A DNA stretch of 64,000 nt from Botryosphaeria dothidea (GCA_011503125.2 WWBZ02000033.1:1364001-1428000), one strand, 5' to 3'. Counted from the first letter of the stretch, positions 9,833-22,242 are shown. The notes: a model not told the origin generated them from the sequence alone. Numbers and translations: made by a program.

Positions 9833-12595
9833 CCATCGGAATAGCCACTGGGTCTCCGCTGTGGAGATCTGGTTCCATTCTGCTATAGTAGTGTTGTGGT
9901 AGGGAGGATTTCGAAGGTAGCGGGGAAAGTCAAGGCTAGATTTCACACGTGTGCAACTCCGTCCCATGCAGAGGTCGTTGGATCCTTCATAACTTGATGA
10001 TGCCTGACTGAAATCCTCGGGATATCAAGCCCCTTCGATGTTCAGCGCGTGGCTCCATGGATGCGGCTGTCCGGGTTACCAGAGCAAGCTCAACACATTA
10101 TATCTTCTCTATGACGCAGGCATATGAGTCACCCGTTTTACTTTGCACGGGCCCAGCAATTCCAGAAATAGTAGGTAGGTAGTAAGCCTATCTTCGTTAG
10201 AAATTGGAATAACAATTCCATCACTTCCTCATACCATCGTGCGCATGGACCATGAGGTGGGCGCAGACAACGTGCTCTTTTGGACATGGCATGTCGCGCT
10301 ATCTGATCGAGGTTTCCTTGTGATGGTGCTTTGGAAGAAGACACCTGTAGTCAATTTTGTGCTCGTATCTACAGCCCAACTCCGTCTTGTTGAAGTGTAT
10401 GATTCGCCTCGCTGGCGCCCATTCTTGGCACGCTCTTGGTCAGTTTGCTCTGTTCGCGCCGCTCAAAATGCGTGGGATCATCAATTCTCTTCTCGAAAGG
10501 ACGTCTAAATGTGAGCCTCAAAGTGACAGATCAAACGGCTGAATATGTCGACAGTACATGAAGTTGACAGCAGGATTCCCTACTATATATGTCTTCAGCA
10601 CTCAGACTCATGACCCTTCATAGAATGCACGCAAACTCTGCCATATTGTACCGTGGAAAGAAATCCAGTAGCTGAAGCCCAGCGGGATCGCCTTCAATAC
10701 TCACATTTCATGGAGAGCCGAGGCATTCGTCCAGACGCAAGTGTAGTTGATTTTCGGTAGCAAAATTAACCGTACGCAGTCTTTAACTCAACTTCATTGA
10801 AAGAAATCTCTTGCTTAGCGCTACAACGTGGTTTGTAGCATTCCTCCTTAGATACCATCCTATTGAGTAATGGGAATTGAGGCGTCTCTTCAACCGGGTT
10901 CAACACATGCCTCAATCTCTGCAAAGACAGCAGCGCGTCGCTTAGGATTTCACCGCCTTGATTCACCAGCAAAGAAAAATTACTCCGAAGCAACCAAGCT
11001 CCGGTGTTCTTTTGCGGGCATTCGGCGAAATGTTAGCCGCAATGTTGCCCCCGCTGTGCTGCCACGCGGGCCAAATGCCACGAAGTGATCACCATGCACT
11101 AAAAAGGAGAGAATTCCTTGCGTTAAAATAGAAAAGACAGTCAGGATCTACCACTCGCCATACTCCTGCCGGGACTCGACACCCACCCACAAACTAGTAG
11201 AAGCTGTCAGGCAGGCGCGTGAATGGAACATAAACACATCGACGTCAAAACAAACCCAAAGAGACAACTTAAAGGACACTGATCGGCCCCTCCGTCCACA
11301 TAGCATCGTCCCTTTCCCACAATACACTAAGCTGGGAATCTTGAAACGAATCACGCGCGCAGTATAAGAACAGATGCCTGACAGGCTTTGCGAAAGTAAA
11401 ATCCTTTAAGAATGAAGGATTTCGTAACCAAGCTAAAGGAATGACAACAAACGATCAACCCACGAAAGTCCTTCGTAATCCCTTCATCCCATTCTCTCCG
11501 GAGCTGTCACCGAAAAAAGGGAGATCTCGACTCAACTCAGCCCGCACTCGCAAGACTCACATGGACCATGCTTGCCCACTCGTTCTCGCCGGCCTACAAA
11601 GATTAGACAACAATCGTCTCTTGCAATTGTACTAAGCGGAAGAATACTGCATCAAAGCCGCACAAGGGAGGTTTACGAAAATGACATCACAATACACACA
11701 GCGGGAGAGCACGATCACTCAGCATATTTAGCGCATGAGAGAGACGAGATAGAATCAAGACCAAAAAACACACTGATTCCGCCTTCATTTCGCTATTGAG
11801 TTCGCCTGCCCCTTTCCCCCAATGCTCCCCCAGACAGAGACACCCCATTTGAATTTCCCATGATATTTCCCATTATCCTTCCCAACCAACACCTCCCGCA
11901 TCCATCCCCTTTCCCATCTGATGGATGATTTCCCTACGTGTATCATTTGTTTCGAACCCGAATAAAAAGAAAAAGAGGTGGCCTGGGCCGTACCAACCAT
12001 CTTCGCGCCGGTGATAAAAAAAAGGCTACCTCTTCACAAATTAAAACGCGAGAAGGAAAAAAAACACAAGAATAGGAAAATAAGGGAGACGGAGATGTTT
12101 GGAACGAGAATCAGCCGTTTCATTTAGCCACCCAAAGGGCCCCCAGGTAGGGGAGGGCACCGCAGGCACCCGATATAGTAAGGAAAAAATTCTTCCACGC
12201 CGCCACCGTTTTCAAAGTAACTCCGCGTACACGCGTTTCTGATGCAAGAAAGCCAAAGTACAGAAATTAGGCATCGCAAAGGATGAAGACGGATCGTGAT
12301 CCGGAGAAGTGAATAGAAACGAAAATTTAAGAAAGCAAGCCGAAGGGTGTTCAGGACGAGCAAATTGAAAAAAACTACGGAGAAGAGGTATCGTGCAAAA
12401 CACGCTCTGCAATATGTAAAAAGCAAGGCAAAAAACCATGTTCAACTTGGGAACATTGTACGAAAGAAATAAGAAAGAACGGTTGGGGCCGTTGGTCATA
12501 TCAGTTCAATGGGTGGTGGAAGGCCGTCTCAAATGCAAACGCACAGCAGCTGGCCAGGCTGCGATAATCGACCGAATTGGTTGAAATCTGGTTCT
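9833..12595. other. Gene-poor region, right part
   Basis: AT-richer, with short unconvincing frames only. The last few hundred bases (about 12100-12595) are probably the 3' untranslated region of the - strand gene that ends at 12596. No RNA gene seen. Confidence 0.5.
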
Positions 12596-15500
12596 CTAAA
12601 ACATGGCGCCTTCGCTGACCGGTGGTGGTGGCCTCATCGGGACCATGTCATCGTTCTCCGGGTTAGCGGCACGATATAATGCAGGGTTGCTGCTCTTCCT
12701 CAACCTTCCACGGCTCTTCTTGCTGTCACTGTCGTCGGTGCTAGGCCTGCCTTCCGAATTGGTAGTGCTCGATCCATGGGAGTCTGAACGCCCGAAACCG
12801 AAGCGGCGGCGCATAGGGTTGATCGGTGGTAGAGGTGGTGGCACCTCATCCATACCATTTTTGAGAGAGGCGCCCGGAGGAAGCTCGATGGTGTCGACGA
12901 CCGAAGTAGAAGAAAGGAACATAGGCTCAGAAATGATCGACTTGGCAATCGACTTCTTACGTTCCGGCGGCACGCCTCCAGTGCGTCGAGATGGAACCGG
13001 TGGCGGTGCGATCGCAGGAGAAGAGTGATTCGAGTGAGCAGCAAACGTAGCTGCCTTCATCGGCATCGGAGGGATACCAGGGCTGTGACCAGCGGATCTG
13101 GTGCCAGAAACCATAGGAGCACGGCCAGACGGGAAGCCGGGTGAGATGTGAGGCGAGGCGCCTGCAGATGCTGGCGCGACACGCGACATACCGTTCGAAA
13201 GACCGGTCTGAATGGGGTGCAGGGACTTGGAGTCAAAGTAGCCAGAAGCCGACGGTCTGCTGCCGCTACGCGCACGCAGAGCAGGAGGGTTTGGGGGAGG
13301 TTCAACAATAGGGGATGCCGCAGGCATAGAATCAGGCGTGGGTAGCCCTGACCTTGGGATCTGCGATGGAAGAGGAGGCATGTGCTCATCCGATTCGCGA
13401 GGACCATTGCGACTCCGGGAGCGACCAGATACACCAGAGACGTTCGAGTTGGACCTGCTACGGCCAGTCCCGTGAGCGGAAGGCGAGCGGCTCTTGCTCC
13501 CCAGAGGGTCGCCGCTAGCCCCACGAGTAAGACGGTCCTCGAAATCTTTACGGTAATCAGCTTCATCGGAGGTCATTTGGCTCTTGATGATCTTGTCCTT
13601 CGGCCGCCGCAGCTGCTCTTCGCTGCCTCGAGCAAGTGAAACGTTGCTAGAGCTTCCGTTTACTCCAAGCATGTTCATTGCCTTGGAATTACCGCCTTGC
13701 CGAGAGGCGAGGGTATCCTTGCTTGACTTAGCGCGAAGCATACCGAATGCTTTAAATGCACCGCCCACACCAGGAGTTGGGCTACCCGAGCGGCTTTCTG
13801 TCTCCACCTTGTTCCTCAGGGCTTCCTGAATAGCCTTCTGTCTCTCCTCTAAGTCTTTCTGGAATGCTTCTCTTTCGGCAATAGTCGAGTGGCTGACATT
13901 CCTGGTATGTTTTGATTTCATCTCCTGCTCCCAAGGCGCGGCTTCTTCCCGGTCTTGCTGTTGGTTGCTCATAGGCTCAGAACGGAACGGTTCCATGTTA
14001 GTACCAGATCTCGGGAACGGTTGGGTCTTGGATCTTGAAGGATCGACAGGACTAACAGAGCTCAAGCTATCTACCTCTCCGTAGTAGCCACCGTCCAGAT
14101 CTTCCAGATCCCAGGGATTCGAGTGGCTGTAGCTAGAATGGCCCGGAGTCTCGGAGATCATGGAGCTTGCGATAGCCGGGTGGGGTGGGCCGTTATTATC
14201 ATCGTCGTCATCATTTTGTTCGTTGTCGTACACCGAGGAAACACCGCTTTGCTGGCTCTGGTTACGAAGATGTTGTCGGATCATGCCGTTGAGCCCGCCG
14301 TTGTCAGGACCCAGGGTCGGCGAGTCGAGGTCTGTTGCATCGGATTTGACAAGAGTGGAGACAGAAGACTTGCGCTCCGATTCGTTTGGCGAGTTCAAAG
14401 CCTGAAGCATGTTCTCGGAAGCGCGAGACACTGGGGACATGGGTCCTTGAGGGCGCAGGGCAGGATGGTCCTGCACGGGCGGCGGTGACCTAATCGCTGG
14501 TGAAGAACCTACGGAGACCGGGTTGCTTCGAGTAGCCACAGGGCTTTGCTGCTTGCTTCCAGGCATGGTACCGGCTCGGCTGACAGGTGATCTCAAAGGC
14601 AGGGGCTCGGGCACAGGCCCATCGTCTTCATCATCACTAGAACCAGGAGAAGCAAAGAAAGTTCCTCGTTCCTTCTCAGGGCTTTCTTGGCCTGAGTCCA
14701 CAGCTTGTGCCTGCATCTGTTGTTTGGCACGTTGAAAAACGGAGAAAGCTGAAGGTTTCTCAGTCTTCCCGGCTGGCTTTGGCTTGGGAATAGCTGTCTC
14801 CCGCGGCGTAGGAAGAACGGGGCTCTCCAGTGGCGGCGACACCGACCCAGTATCAGGAACTTCCCTCGGCGGAGAAACAGGCTTGGGAGGTAATGGCTGG
14901 CGTGGCGGTGAGACAGGCTTCGGCAGAGAGATCGGCTTCGGGGGTGAAGCAGGGACCTTGGGAACGGGCGGTGCTTTGCTACTCGAATTCGTCCTTGACC
15001 GTGAACGGGCAGTCCGCTCCTCGACCCTCTTTTCAGCTTCATCCTCGGAATCAGAAGAAGGCCTAAGGTCATCCAGGTCAGCGGCAATCTCATTTCGAAG
15101 CGCATCAAGTCGCTTGCGGGCGTCCGAGACAGTCTTGGACGGAGGCGCCTGCTTGAACTTCGCATCAGATTCTCTGCGCTTCATCTCAAACTTATCCAAT
15201 CTTTCTTGGACAGCTCGCGATGGTGAGCGCGATGGCCGTTTGAGGGGTGGAGTCTCGCGGCCTTGCATCATTTGCTTCTGACGCTGAAGGTACTGGTTCT
15301 CATCAAACTGCTGAGCCGGCTTGTTGAACGCGCCCATAGCGGTTGCCTTGCCGCGATCTCCAGGTTGAATATGCGAAGTCAACGGACTGCTCTCATCTAG
15401 GGGACTGATAGGCGGGAACGGGCTGGTCGGAGAAGATGTTGCAATAGCTGGGCTTGATTGTTGCGAATCTCCATCCTTCGCGGCCATGAAATTCGACATG

Positions 15501-16681
15501 TTGGCCAGGGGAGCCGAGGGGGGCGGACTTGCAGCGCGGTACTGACCACCACGGTTGAAGCGGTCGCTAAGGTTGGTCGCACTCCTCGTTTGCGTTAGAG
15601 GAGGTGTTGCACGTCCACTAATCACAGTTCGTTGCTTCTGGAGCGAGTTGAGTCTGCTGATGGCGGAGTTTCCCTCCTGAATGTTCCTGTCAAGACCCTG
15701 CTCGTAGAGCCTTCTTCCTTTCGTGCCGGCACGTTCCAGTCCCTGCCCCACGGTCGAATTTGCGGATGGTGGAGGAATAGAATTCGCACCCTGGGAAGCA
15801 ATCGATGTCGCGGCTGTAGACGCGCGGGCACCGTATCCGGAGGTTGTGGAGGAAGCGGTCTCACGACGTCGAAGAGATCCGGAAAACGACGAGGAGTGTT
15901 TGAGCTCATGTGCCAGACTTTCTGGATCTTCCTCCTGCTCTTCTCCCCGTCCTGCTGCAGCATCTTCTTCCATCTTCTTGCGGCGTTCCTCAGCACGAAG
16001 CCGCTGGTAAGCAGACATGCCGACGTCATCATCGTACAGGGCACGGTTGCCCAGGTAGACCTTCTGGCGGCCACCAAAGAGAACGTTGCCTTCACCAGGC
16101 CGTGACCGGCTCATAACGCTGCCGCTGTGGATGGAGTCGCCGTCGTCGGTGCCATATCCACCGTCAATGGAACCTGATCTTTCGGACAGGAAAGGGGGTC
16201 GTATGGAGCCGTTGACGGAGGAGACTTCTGCAATGTCCGTCAAGCCTGCTGAGTTAAAGCCAAAGTCCGTTAGCCTCGACTGGCGCTTGGGATAGAGGAC
16301 GCTATCGTCGCTTGCTTTACCCAATTTCGACTCTGGATCATCCTGCTCACGGAGCATGCTGAATCGCGCCGAAAGGTTAGGCATGAGCAGACTGGTCCGG
16401 AAGTTGTCCGACGAGGGAAGGGCCTGGGTCAGGTCCAGCTCGGGCTTGGGCTCCTCCTTGTTCTTCTTTCCCTTCTTGCTCTTCTTGGTCGACGGCAGCG
16501 GGGCATCGGAGCCCTCGAGGGCCGCCTCGGTCTTCTTGCGTGTGAGAAAACGATTCATGGTCGCCTTGTACAGGTTAGTCATGCGTATGCTGGTGAGAGA
16601 AACCCTGCTGCGCGACGAGCTGGTGGAGCTCGTTGAACCGGCGTTCGATAGCGACGAGGGCGCTCGCGGCGGCTGGTTCAT
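12596..16681 (-). CDS. Large low-complexity Ser/Pro/Arg-rich protein, unknown function
   Basis: A single open frame with no intron needed. The ATG at 16681 (MNQPPRAPSSLSNAGSTSST) is the best start: codons upstream are out of character and contain no conserved features. It gives 1361 residues. The N-terminus has a basic patch (RFLTRKKTEAALE...KKSKKGKKNK). A helical, charged stretch AYQRLRAEERRKKMEEDA lies at about residues 212-230, followed by a second predicted coiled coil (EREAFQKDLEERQKAIQEAL) in the C-terminal half. A conserved-looking block AFKAFGMLRAKSSKDTLASR follows, then SDEADYRKDFEDRL. Much of the rest is PxxP- and SPP-rich, as in cytoskeletal or polarity scaffold proteins. No enzyme motif or membrane segment is seen. 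I do not recognise a named family; it is probably a conserved Pezizomycotina protein. Confidence 0.85.
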   Translation of the reverse strand: MNQPPRAPSSLSNAGSTSSTSSSRSRVSLTSIRMTNLYKATMNRFLTRKKTEAALEGSDAPLPSTKKSKKGKKNKEEPKPELDLTQALPSSDNFRTSLLMPNLSARFSMLREQDDPESKLGKASDDSVLYPKRQSRLTDFGFNSAGLTDIAEVSSVNGSIRPPFLSERSGSIDGGYGTDDGDSIHSGSVMSRSRPGEGNVLFGGRQKVYLGNRALYDDDVGMSAYQRLRAEERRKKMEEDAAAGRGEEQEEDPESLAHELKHSSSFSGSLRRRETASSTTSGYGARASTAATSIASQGANSIPPPSANSTVGQGLERAGTKGRRLYEQGLDRNIQEGNSAISRLNSLQKQRTVISGRATPPLTQTRSATNLSDRFNRGGQYRAASPPPSAPLANMSNFMAAKDGDSQQSSPAIATSSPTSPFPPISPLDESSPLTSHIQPGDRGKATAMGAFNKPAQQFDENQYLQRQKQMMQGRETPPLKRPSRSPSRAVQERLDKFEMKRRESDAKFKQAPPSKTVSDARKRLDALRNEIAADLDDLRPSSDSEDEAEKRVEERTARSRSRTNSSSKAPPVPKVPASPPKPISLPKPVSPPRQPLPPKPVSPPREVPDTGSVSPPLESPVLPTPRETAIPKPKPAGKTEKPSAFSVFQRAKQQMQAQAVDSGQESPEKERGTFFASPGSSDDEDDGPVPEPLPLRSPVSRAGTMPGSKQQSPVATRSNPVSVGSSPAIRSPPPVQDHPALRPQGPMSPVSRASENMLQALNSPNESERKSSVSTLVKSDATDLDSPTLGPDNGGLNGMIRQHLRNQSQQSGVSSVYDNEQNDDDDDNNGPPHPAIASSMISETPGHSSYSHSNPWDLEDLDGGYYGEVDSLSSVSPVDPSRSKTQPFPRSGTNMEPFRSEPMSNQQQDREEAAPWEQEMKSKHTRNVSHSTIAEREAFQKDLEERQKAIQEALRNKVETESRSGSPTPGVGGAFKAFGMLRAKSSKDTLASRQGGNSKAMNMLGVNGSSSNVSLARGSEEQLRRPKDKIIKSQMTSDEADYRKDFEDRLTRGASGDPLGSKSRSPSAHGTGRSRSNSNVSGVSGRSRSRNGPRESDEHMPPLPSQIPRSGLPTPDSMPAASPIVEPPPNPPALRARSGSRPSASGYFDSKSLHPIQTGLSNGMSRVAPASAGASPHISPGFPSGRAPMVSGTRSAGHSPGIPPMPMKAATFAAHSNHSSPAIAPPPVPSRRTGGVPPERKKSIAKSIISEPMFLSSTSVVDTIELPPGASLKNGMDEVPPPLPPINPMRRRFGFGRSDSHGSSTTNSEGRPSTDDSDSKKSRGRLRKSSNPALYRAANPENDDMVPMRPPPPVSEGAMF

Positions 16682-19600
16682 GGCGGAGCGGTTGAGAATG
16701 TGTACATACAACTGAGGCGTCTCAATGGATCTCGGAGGGTTAGTTCTGGGACAGCGCGGCGCTGTGCGCGAGCTGAGAAAGCTGTCAGCAATGTCAAGTT
16801 GGTGGCGGCTCCGGGCTGAGGCTCTGGCAGGGGAGGCTTTTTGGGGCGCAGCGCGACGTACTGGCAGGGCGCGTCCTTCCTCCGCGAGGTGTTTACTTAT
16901 GGAGAGCGTGACGTTGCACCGCAGCGGCCATGCAGAATAATGCGAACTGAGACTCGCGCAGGACGTATTGTTCGGGGGCGGAAGGTGGGACGAGGTGGTC
17001 TTGGAGGACGGATCGGGGGTGAGCGAGCGGACGCTGTACGGAGGCAGCAGATGTAGCGGTGGTGTGTGGTGCGGAGAGAGGGTGAGGTGGTTCGGAAGCG
17101 CACGCGGCGACGGCAGGGCTGTGGATATGTTCTGGCGTGGTGTTCGGGTGTGGCGCAATCAAATAATCGGGGATTGACCGCTGGGCAAGGCCGCCGGAAT
17201 GCACGAAATGAATGGATGTGCGCTGGGGAGGAGTGCTGGCTCCTGATCTCTCTCGAGTCGTCTGCTCTGGCGGGCAGCGGCGGCGCGCTTGCGGCTTTGG
17301 CTTTGGAGGAGTGTCTGAAGCGAAGGCGCGGGGACCTCTGGCCGCACAGCGCAGGACAGCAAAAAAAGAAAGTCTCTACCGGCGGCAGCGCAGCAGCAAT
17401 AGCAGCAGCTTGCGGGCAGAAAACGGGGCCTGCGGCGGGCGGGCGCGCAGGGTGGAGGAGGGCAATTTGAGCATGGGCCCTGGAGCCCAGGCAAGGGGGT
17501 AGCTGGCAAAGACAATGTCACAATTTCCACATCAATCAGCATACCACTGCGCTAGCTGGCACGCGGCCGATCGGGCTCGCAGCCGCCTGCTAACGACGCC
17601 GCCCAGCGCGGGGCGAAGCTTGAGCCCCGTGAGAGCGCGCTGCGTTTTTGCGGCCGTTGACTCGCCCGAAGCGGAATGCCGCGCAGGGCCCAGGGTCCTG
17701 CGCTCACGAGCTGCGGGCTGCTGGTCGCTGGCACGCGGCGCCCGTGTCACCACTGGACGGCCGCGATGGACGATGATTGACGGGGCGAGCGAGTCGAGCA
17801 GCGCGTCCGGACGGGCATGGTCTCAGATCGCCAGCTAGAGGGAAAAGCTACAGGAGATCCATCGGCCGCCCGGGGGGCCCCCTACAACGCTACACGCGAG
17901 GCAGGCCCTGGCAGCCAGCGGAAGCAGCTGTCCACTCCCGCGGCCCCGCGGATCCAGCAGGGGCTCGCGTCGCCATTGCACCTCGTCGCACGCAACAACG
18001 CATCCTGCTGGATCGCTGCGACTTCACGCGCGGGTCTGCACGGTGCGCTGGCCGAGTGCGGAGGGGAGCCGAGTTGAGAGAACGGCAGCTGGGCGCCTAT
18101 CCCTATCTCATGCTGTGGTAAGCGGCTCCCAAAAAGGCTACGCGCCAGGAACCGCCAGGAACGGCCCAGGTACGGCGGCTGCGGGCGCGCTGTGTGCCGA
18201 CGGGATGCAGCGCACCTGCATCGGCCGCCGCCAAAAAAAAAAATCAAAAATACCCACAGCGACTGCAGGGCACCAGGGCCAACGGCCACAAAAGCCAGCG
18301 GAACAGAGCTTCGAGCTGCACGGCGCGCAGCGGCCACAGGGCGACGCCAATCGCTTCTGGCACCCGGCAATCCTGGCCCAGCTTCCGCTGCGGCGGACTC
18401 CTGTCTGAAACTGCGATCGAGGCTTGGTCTGGGGCGGCATTGGCCGATTAAGGCCAACGTCTGACACGCGGTCGCTGATCCCCGTCTGAGCCGGTTGACT
18501 GGCTGGCTGACTGGCTGACAAGCTGGCAACGCTCGCCCGCCCGCCGAGCGCAGTCCGCCCGCGCGGCCGTGTTGGCGGCGCCGCTGTCTTCGCTGACGGC
18601 GACTGAGCAGGGCTGCGTTGCGATTCGTCTAGCGCTTGTTTCAAGTGTCGAGGCTGGCCTCAATGTCCGGCGTGCGACCGGCATGGGCCCCCCGGCTGCG
18701 GTGCAGAGGCTGCTGGTGGATCTCCCGCGCTGGCTCACTGAGGGGCAGGGCGGCTGGCTTACACAAGACAACACCAGTGAGCGTGTCTAGACCGCGCCTT
18801 AATAACGCTGCAACGTCATTCATATATATTGACCTCTTCCCGCCGGCGCTGATCTCCGAGCCCTACCGGTCCTGCCGCCAAATTCTTCACCTTCGTATTA
18901 CTCAATCGCCCTATTGTGTTTGATGCGGGCTGTCCTTGTCATCAAAAATTTGTTCCACGGGTTTTTCTAGTTGACGGGTCCGAGGCTGCGCAAGTTGCGG
19001 CGCTTTAGGCGTGAGGGTCCTCCGAGGGTCCGTTCAGGTACCTACGTTTATCGGGCAAGGCCCACGGCCCATGATGCAGCCCTGAACTCTGACAGCCGGT
19101 TGCCTCTGCATCCATGTCCATAGCAGTACAGAGGTATGCGGAGAAGCGCAAAAGCACATGTGGCGCTGAGTCGCAAAGCCTACTCGCGACTCGATGGTCG
19201 GACTCTACAGTGCGGGCGGTCAAATTAACGTGATTGGCAAGCCCGTTCGCCTATTGTTAACCCGTTCAGGCAACCACACCAGGCTTTTTCGCGCCCATCT
19301 CATCTACTGTCCCGCTTGCTTCCCCTTTTCTCAACAATAAGCCGCCCCCGTTGGTACTTGTTCTCCGGTTTTGACGTGCGGAACATTCCGGTCTCGGTAA
19401 TGATACGAACGGCGATCATCCATATTGCTTTATCCCATATAGCTGCAGACAATGCCTATAGCATGTACGAGGTACTGCACTGCCGAGTTCATTGTCAAAT
19501 CCCGAGCGGCTCGCTCAGACGTGTGCCGCAAAGAATAGCCGACTCAGGGAGACTTAAGAGACGGACAAAAGAGGCTGTGGACGGTGCGGTGGCCCGTCGG

Positions 19601-20363
19601 CCCCAGCCCGCTTAAGATTCGTTCCTGTAGCATCGTGAGACAGGACCGCGGGGTTGTGACAGCCATCATCCCAGAGCTGACGCTGCCAACGGGCTGCGCC
19701 GCCTTCATCATCGTGGCGTCCCTTTGGCGTCTGTCACGCCTCACGCCTCATCTCCACACGCGCATAAACGCTTGCGAGGCGCGCTGAGCGGCACCAAAAG
19801 CAATGCCGTCGATGCTCTGGTGATGGTAGGCTGGGTCGGATCCCTTGCCGAGAACACATCAATGCCGGTCTGCCCCAAAAAAGTAGACAGATTACACAAG
19901 TACTACCGAGCTTTTGATTAACCTCTCACTCCACCATCGCCTTGCAGCCGGGAAGGTCAAAGACAAGCAGCGCAGCTAACCACCTAGCCTGCTTCAGGAT
20001 TCTGAGTATTGACTCGTGCTTGACATCGCCACTGCTACCCAGTGCCCTTGGTGCCCGCGCAGCAAAGTCAAAGACGACGACGGCGCTCGCCCCGTTCTTA
20101 CGCCAAGGCCAACGGTTTGACGTATATGCTGCCCGGGGAACGCGGGAGCTGTTGTGTGCCTGGCCAGACCCGCAAAGCTGTCGGGACGCCTAACCGCGGT
20201 GCCAACACCCGTCCCATGATCATGATTGATCTTGTCGTCAATCTATTCACGGCCGCAATTCGGAGGCGTCTATGCCAGGAGCGAATGCAAAGATTCAGAT
20301 GTGTTTCTCTGTACTATTCCTAGCCGTTGTATGAGCCTACCGTTTCACGATTATTCCTCCCTT
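16682..20363. other. Long intergenic region, GC-rich first half
   Basis: The first roughly 500 bp is 5' flank of the - strand gene ending upstream. The stretch 17.2-18.8 kb is strongly GC-rich with many mutually overlapping frames on both strands and no domain-like sequence. I see no RNA gene. Function unknown. Confidence 0.5.
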
Positions 20364-20369
20364 TATAAA
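20364..20369 (+). promoter_or_regulatory. TATA box upstream of the small ORF
   Basis: TATAAA within CTTTATAAAT, 108 bp upstream of the ATG at 20472. It is followed by a pyrimidine-rich leader (CGTCGTCTCTCTCC and CACACCCACTTCATC), the arrangement common at fungal core promoters. Confidence 0.45.
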
Positions 20370-20471
20370 TCTTGCATGTCCAGAAACTGCCGATCTGCCT
20401 AATCTGTTGATCCGGTCGCCCGTCGTCTCTCTCCACCAGGTTTTCTCACACCCACTTCATCAATCATCAAT

Positions 20472-20591
20472 ATGTTCGGCTACACGCCATACAAACGCTT
20501 TACCGGCGGCCACCGCTTCGGTACTGTCGGCGCAATCTTGGATCTTTTTGAACAGATTGCGCAAAAGCTATTTGGCCGGTACTTCGCGTGA
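20472..20591 (+). CDS. Candidate 39-residue peptide gene
   Basis: ATG at 20472 to TGA at 20589-20591, 39 codons, below the length usually listed as an ORF. It begins MFGYTPYKRFTGGHRFG and ends AILDLFEQIAQKLFGRYFA. The first half is basic and aromatic with glycines. The second half can form an amphipathic helix with a Leu/Ile/Phe face and charged residues on the other. The context is gene-like: TATAAA 108 bp upstream, CT-rich leader, and AATCATCAAT directly before the ATG with A at -3. There is no signal peptide and no cysteine. I know of no named family. It could be a chance frame. The case rests on promoter-like context plus non-random peptide composition, so confidence is moderate to low. 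Confidence 0.4.
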   Translation: MFGYTPYKRFTGGHRFGTVGAILDLFEQIAQKLFGRYFA

Positions 20592-22242
20592 CCTGCATGC
20601 CTATTCTCTCACCGGGACCCTGCGGCAAACCTTCTCTCGCTCTTCCCATCATCAAGCTCTGCAGCAAAGCCACTTAGATTGAGCCTCCAGGGACATCCCC
20701 CACAAGCCAAGACCCACTTCACCTCCCACCATCAGCCGGATGGCGACGGGTAAAGTACAAACAGATGGTGAAAAAACACTGCGGGAGGTCAAAGATCGCC
20801 ACTGCCAAACTTGCGATCGTTTCTTTTCTTAGCAAACAACACAAACGCGTTCCTGATCCCCAAGATCATCGGACCTTCTTCCATTCTAGAAGATCAAACC
20901 GAAACCAAATGTCTCCACTGGCCCTTATCACCCACTCACGACAGGGCTGCCGATTCCCATCCCACGTCTTCCAGGAGTCCAGAGAATCTCCATTCGCTCG
21001 ATAACACGAGCCAAGAAAAAAAGAAAATTCCACCGGACGTTGAAAATAAGTTCCGTCACGCGCGCCGCAGCCCCTGGTTAGTGCTTCTCTGTAGTATGAT
21101 TGCGTGGTCCGCAGCAGTTCGCATCCGTAGGGCGGGCGCCGGCGCGTACGCTACAGCGGCACCATCAAACGTACGTTAGCGCCCACCGCAAGGCTGCGTT
21201 GGCTAGCGTGCGCCGTGGCCAGCAGCAACTCGCAGAAAGCACCCACACAATGGCATACGAAGCACCGCGCTCGGCCGGCCTGCGCGATCTTGCCAAACCA
21301 AAAAAAGAAGAAGCTGCCCGTTAATTACTCAGGTCCCAAGTCATGACGAACGAGTGACGACGTGTTCAGCTCGTCAGGCCAGCACAGCCGAGAGCGCCGT
21401 CCCGTCTCCACCCCCCCTTCCAGAATTCCTTTTGTGCCATTGTTGACTACAACAGAAAAACAAACGTTGCTTCATTCTCGCGCTTAGTCCCGCAGACGCC
21501 AATGCCATTTTGCCCCCACAGGCGCAATGACCCTGATCTTCCTTCCTTTTCGCTGATCGCGATATGGAGAAAGAGAGAGACACAGGAGCACCCGCCCACC
21601 CCCAGCACGTCGTTTTTCGCCTCTGTCCGCGTGCGTGTGCGCCGCGATCGACCAACACGAGACGGGTGCTGCGCCCGCCCGCGATACGGATTCTTGCCCC
21701 ATCGACCGTCGCCGCGATGCGTATCCGGATGGAACCGAAGCGGGGGAAAGGGCGGGCAAGGAAACAAGACGCGCGCGAGTCGGATAGCCTGGAAATTACG
21801 AAAGGAAAAAGTGATGAAGGGCGACCTCCTTTCGTATCGCTCATCAATCATGATGCCCTGGAGAGAGCCGGTGATGAATTACGATGTTGAGCGTACAAGC
21901 GAGCTGTTAACCCCGTTTAGGAAAGTCCGGGGCGCCCTGCTTCTTAGGTCGGTCTAGTTCTCTAATAGCGGAATATCGCATTAAAATATAGAGTCACGTA
22001 GACTGATGCGTCTGGTACGTCCGAACGCCCTTTTATTGTGATGCTCGTGGTTTTTTGAAGTGCCGTGTATGTGGTGTCATCGTCGAATCGTAACAATCTA
22101 AGGATTCAGTGAGGGAAATACCAACTGCTCCGCCAAAGCGCCCAAAACAAAAAATGCTTATCGACAACCTAGCCATCTATCAAAAATTTTCTAGGTTACG
22201 CTCGCTCTCCGTCAACTTTTTGTATGACAATCCTCTCTTTAC
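20592..22242. other. Intergenic, no supported gene
   Basis: Frames around 21370-21960 overlap each other in four or more frames and have no motif. The 3' flank of the - strand glucosidase II beta gene occupies the right end. Nothing else recognised. Confidence 0.5.

Noticed and set aside
11941..11965. B-box-like GGGTTCGAAA on the - strand
   Set aside because: No A box, no foldable tRNA arms around it.
17066..18830. Many frames in GC-rich DNA (for example 17882-18529 -, 18043-18408 +)
   Set aside because: Stop-poor GC-rich sequence yields long chance frames; none has coding-like composition.
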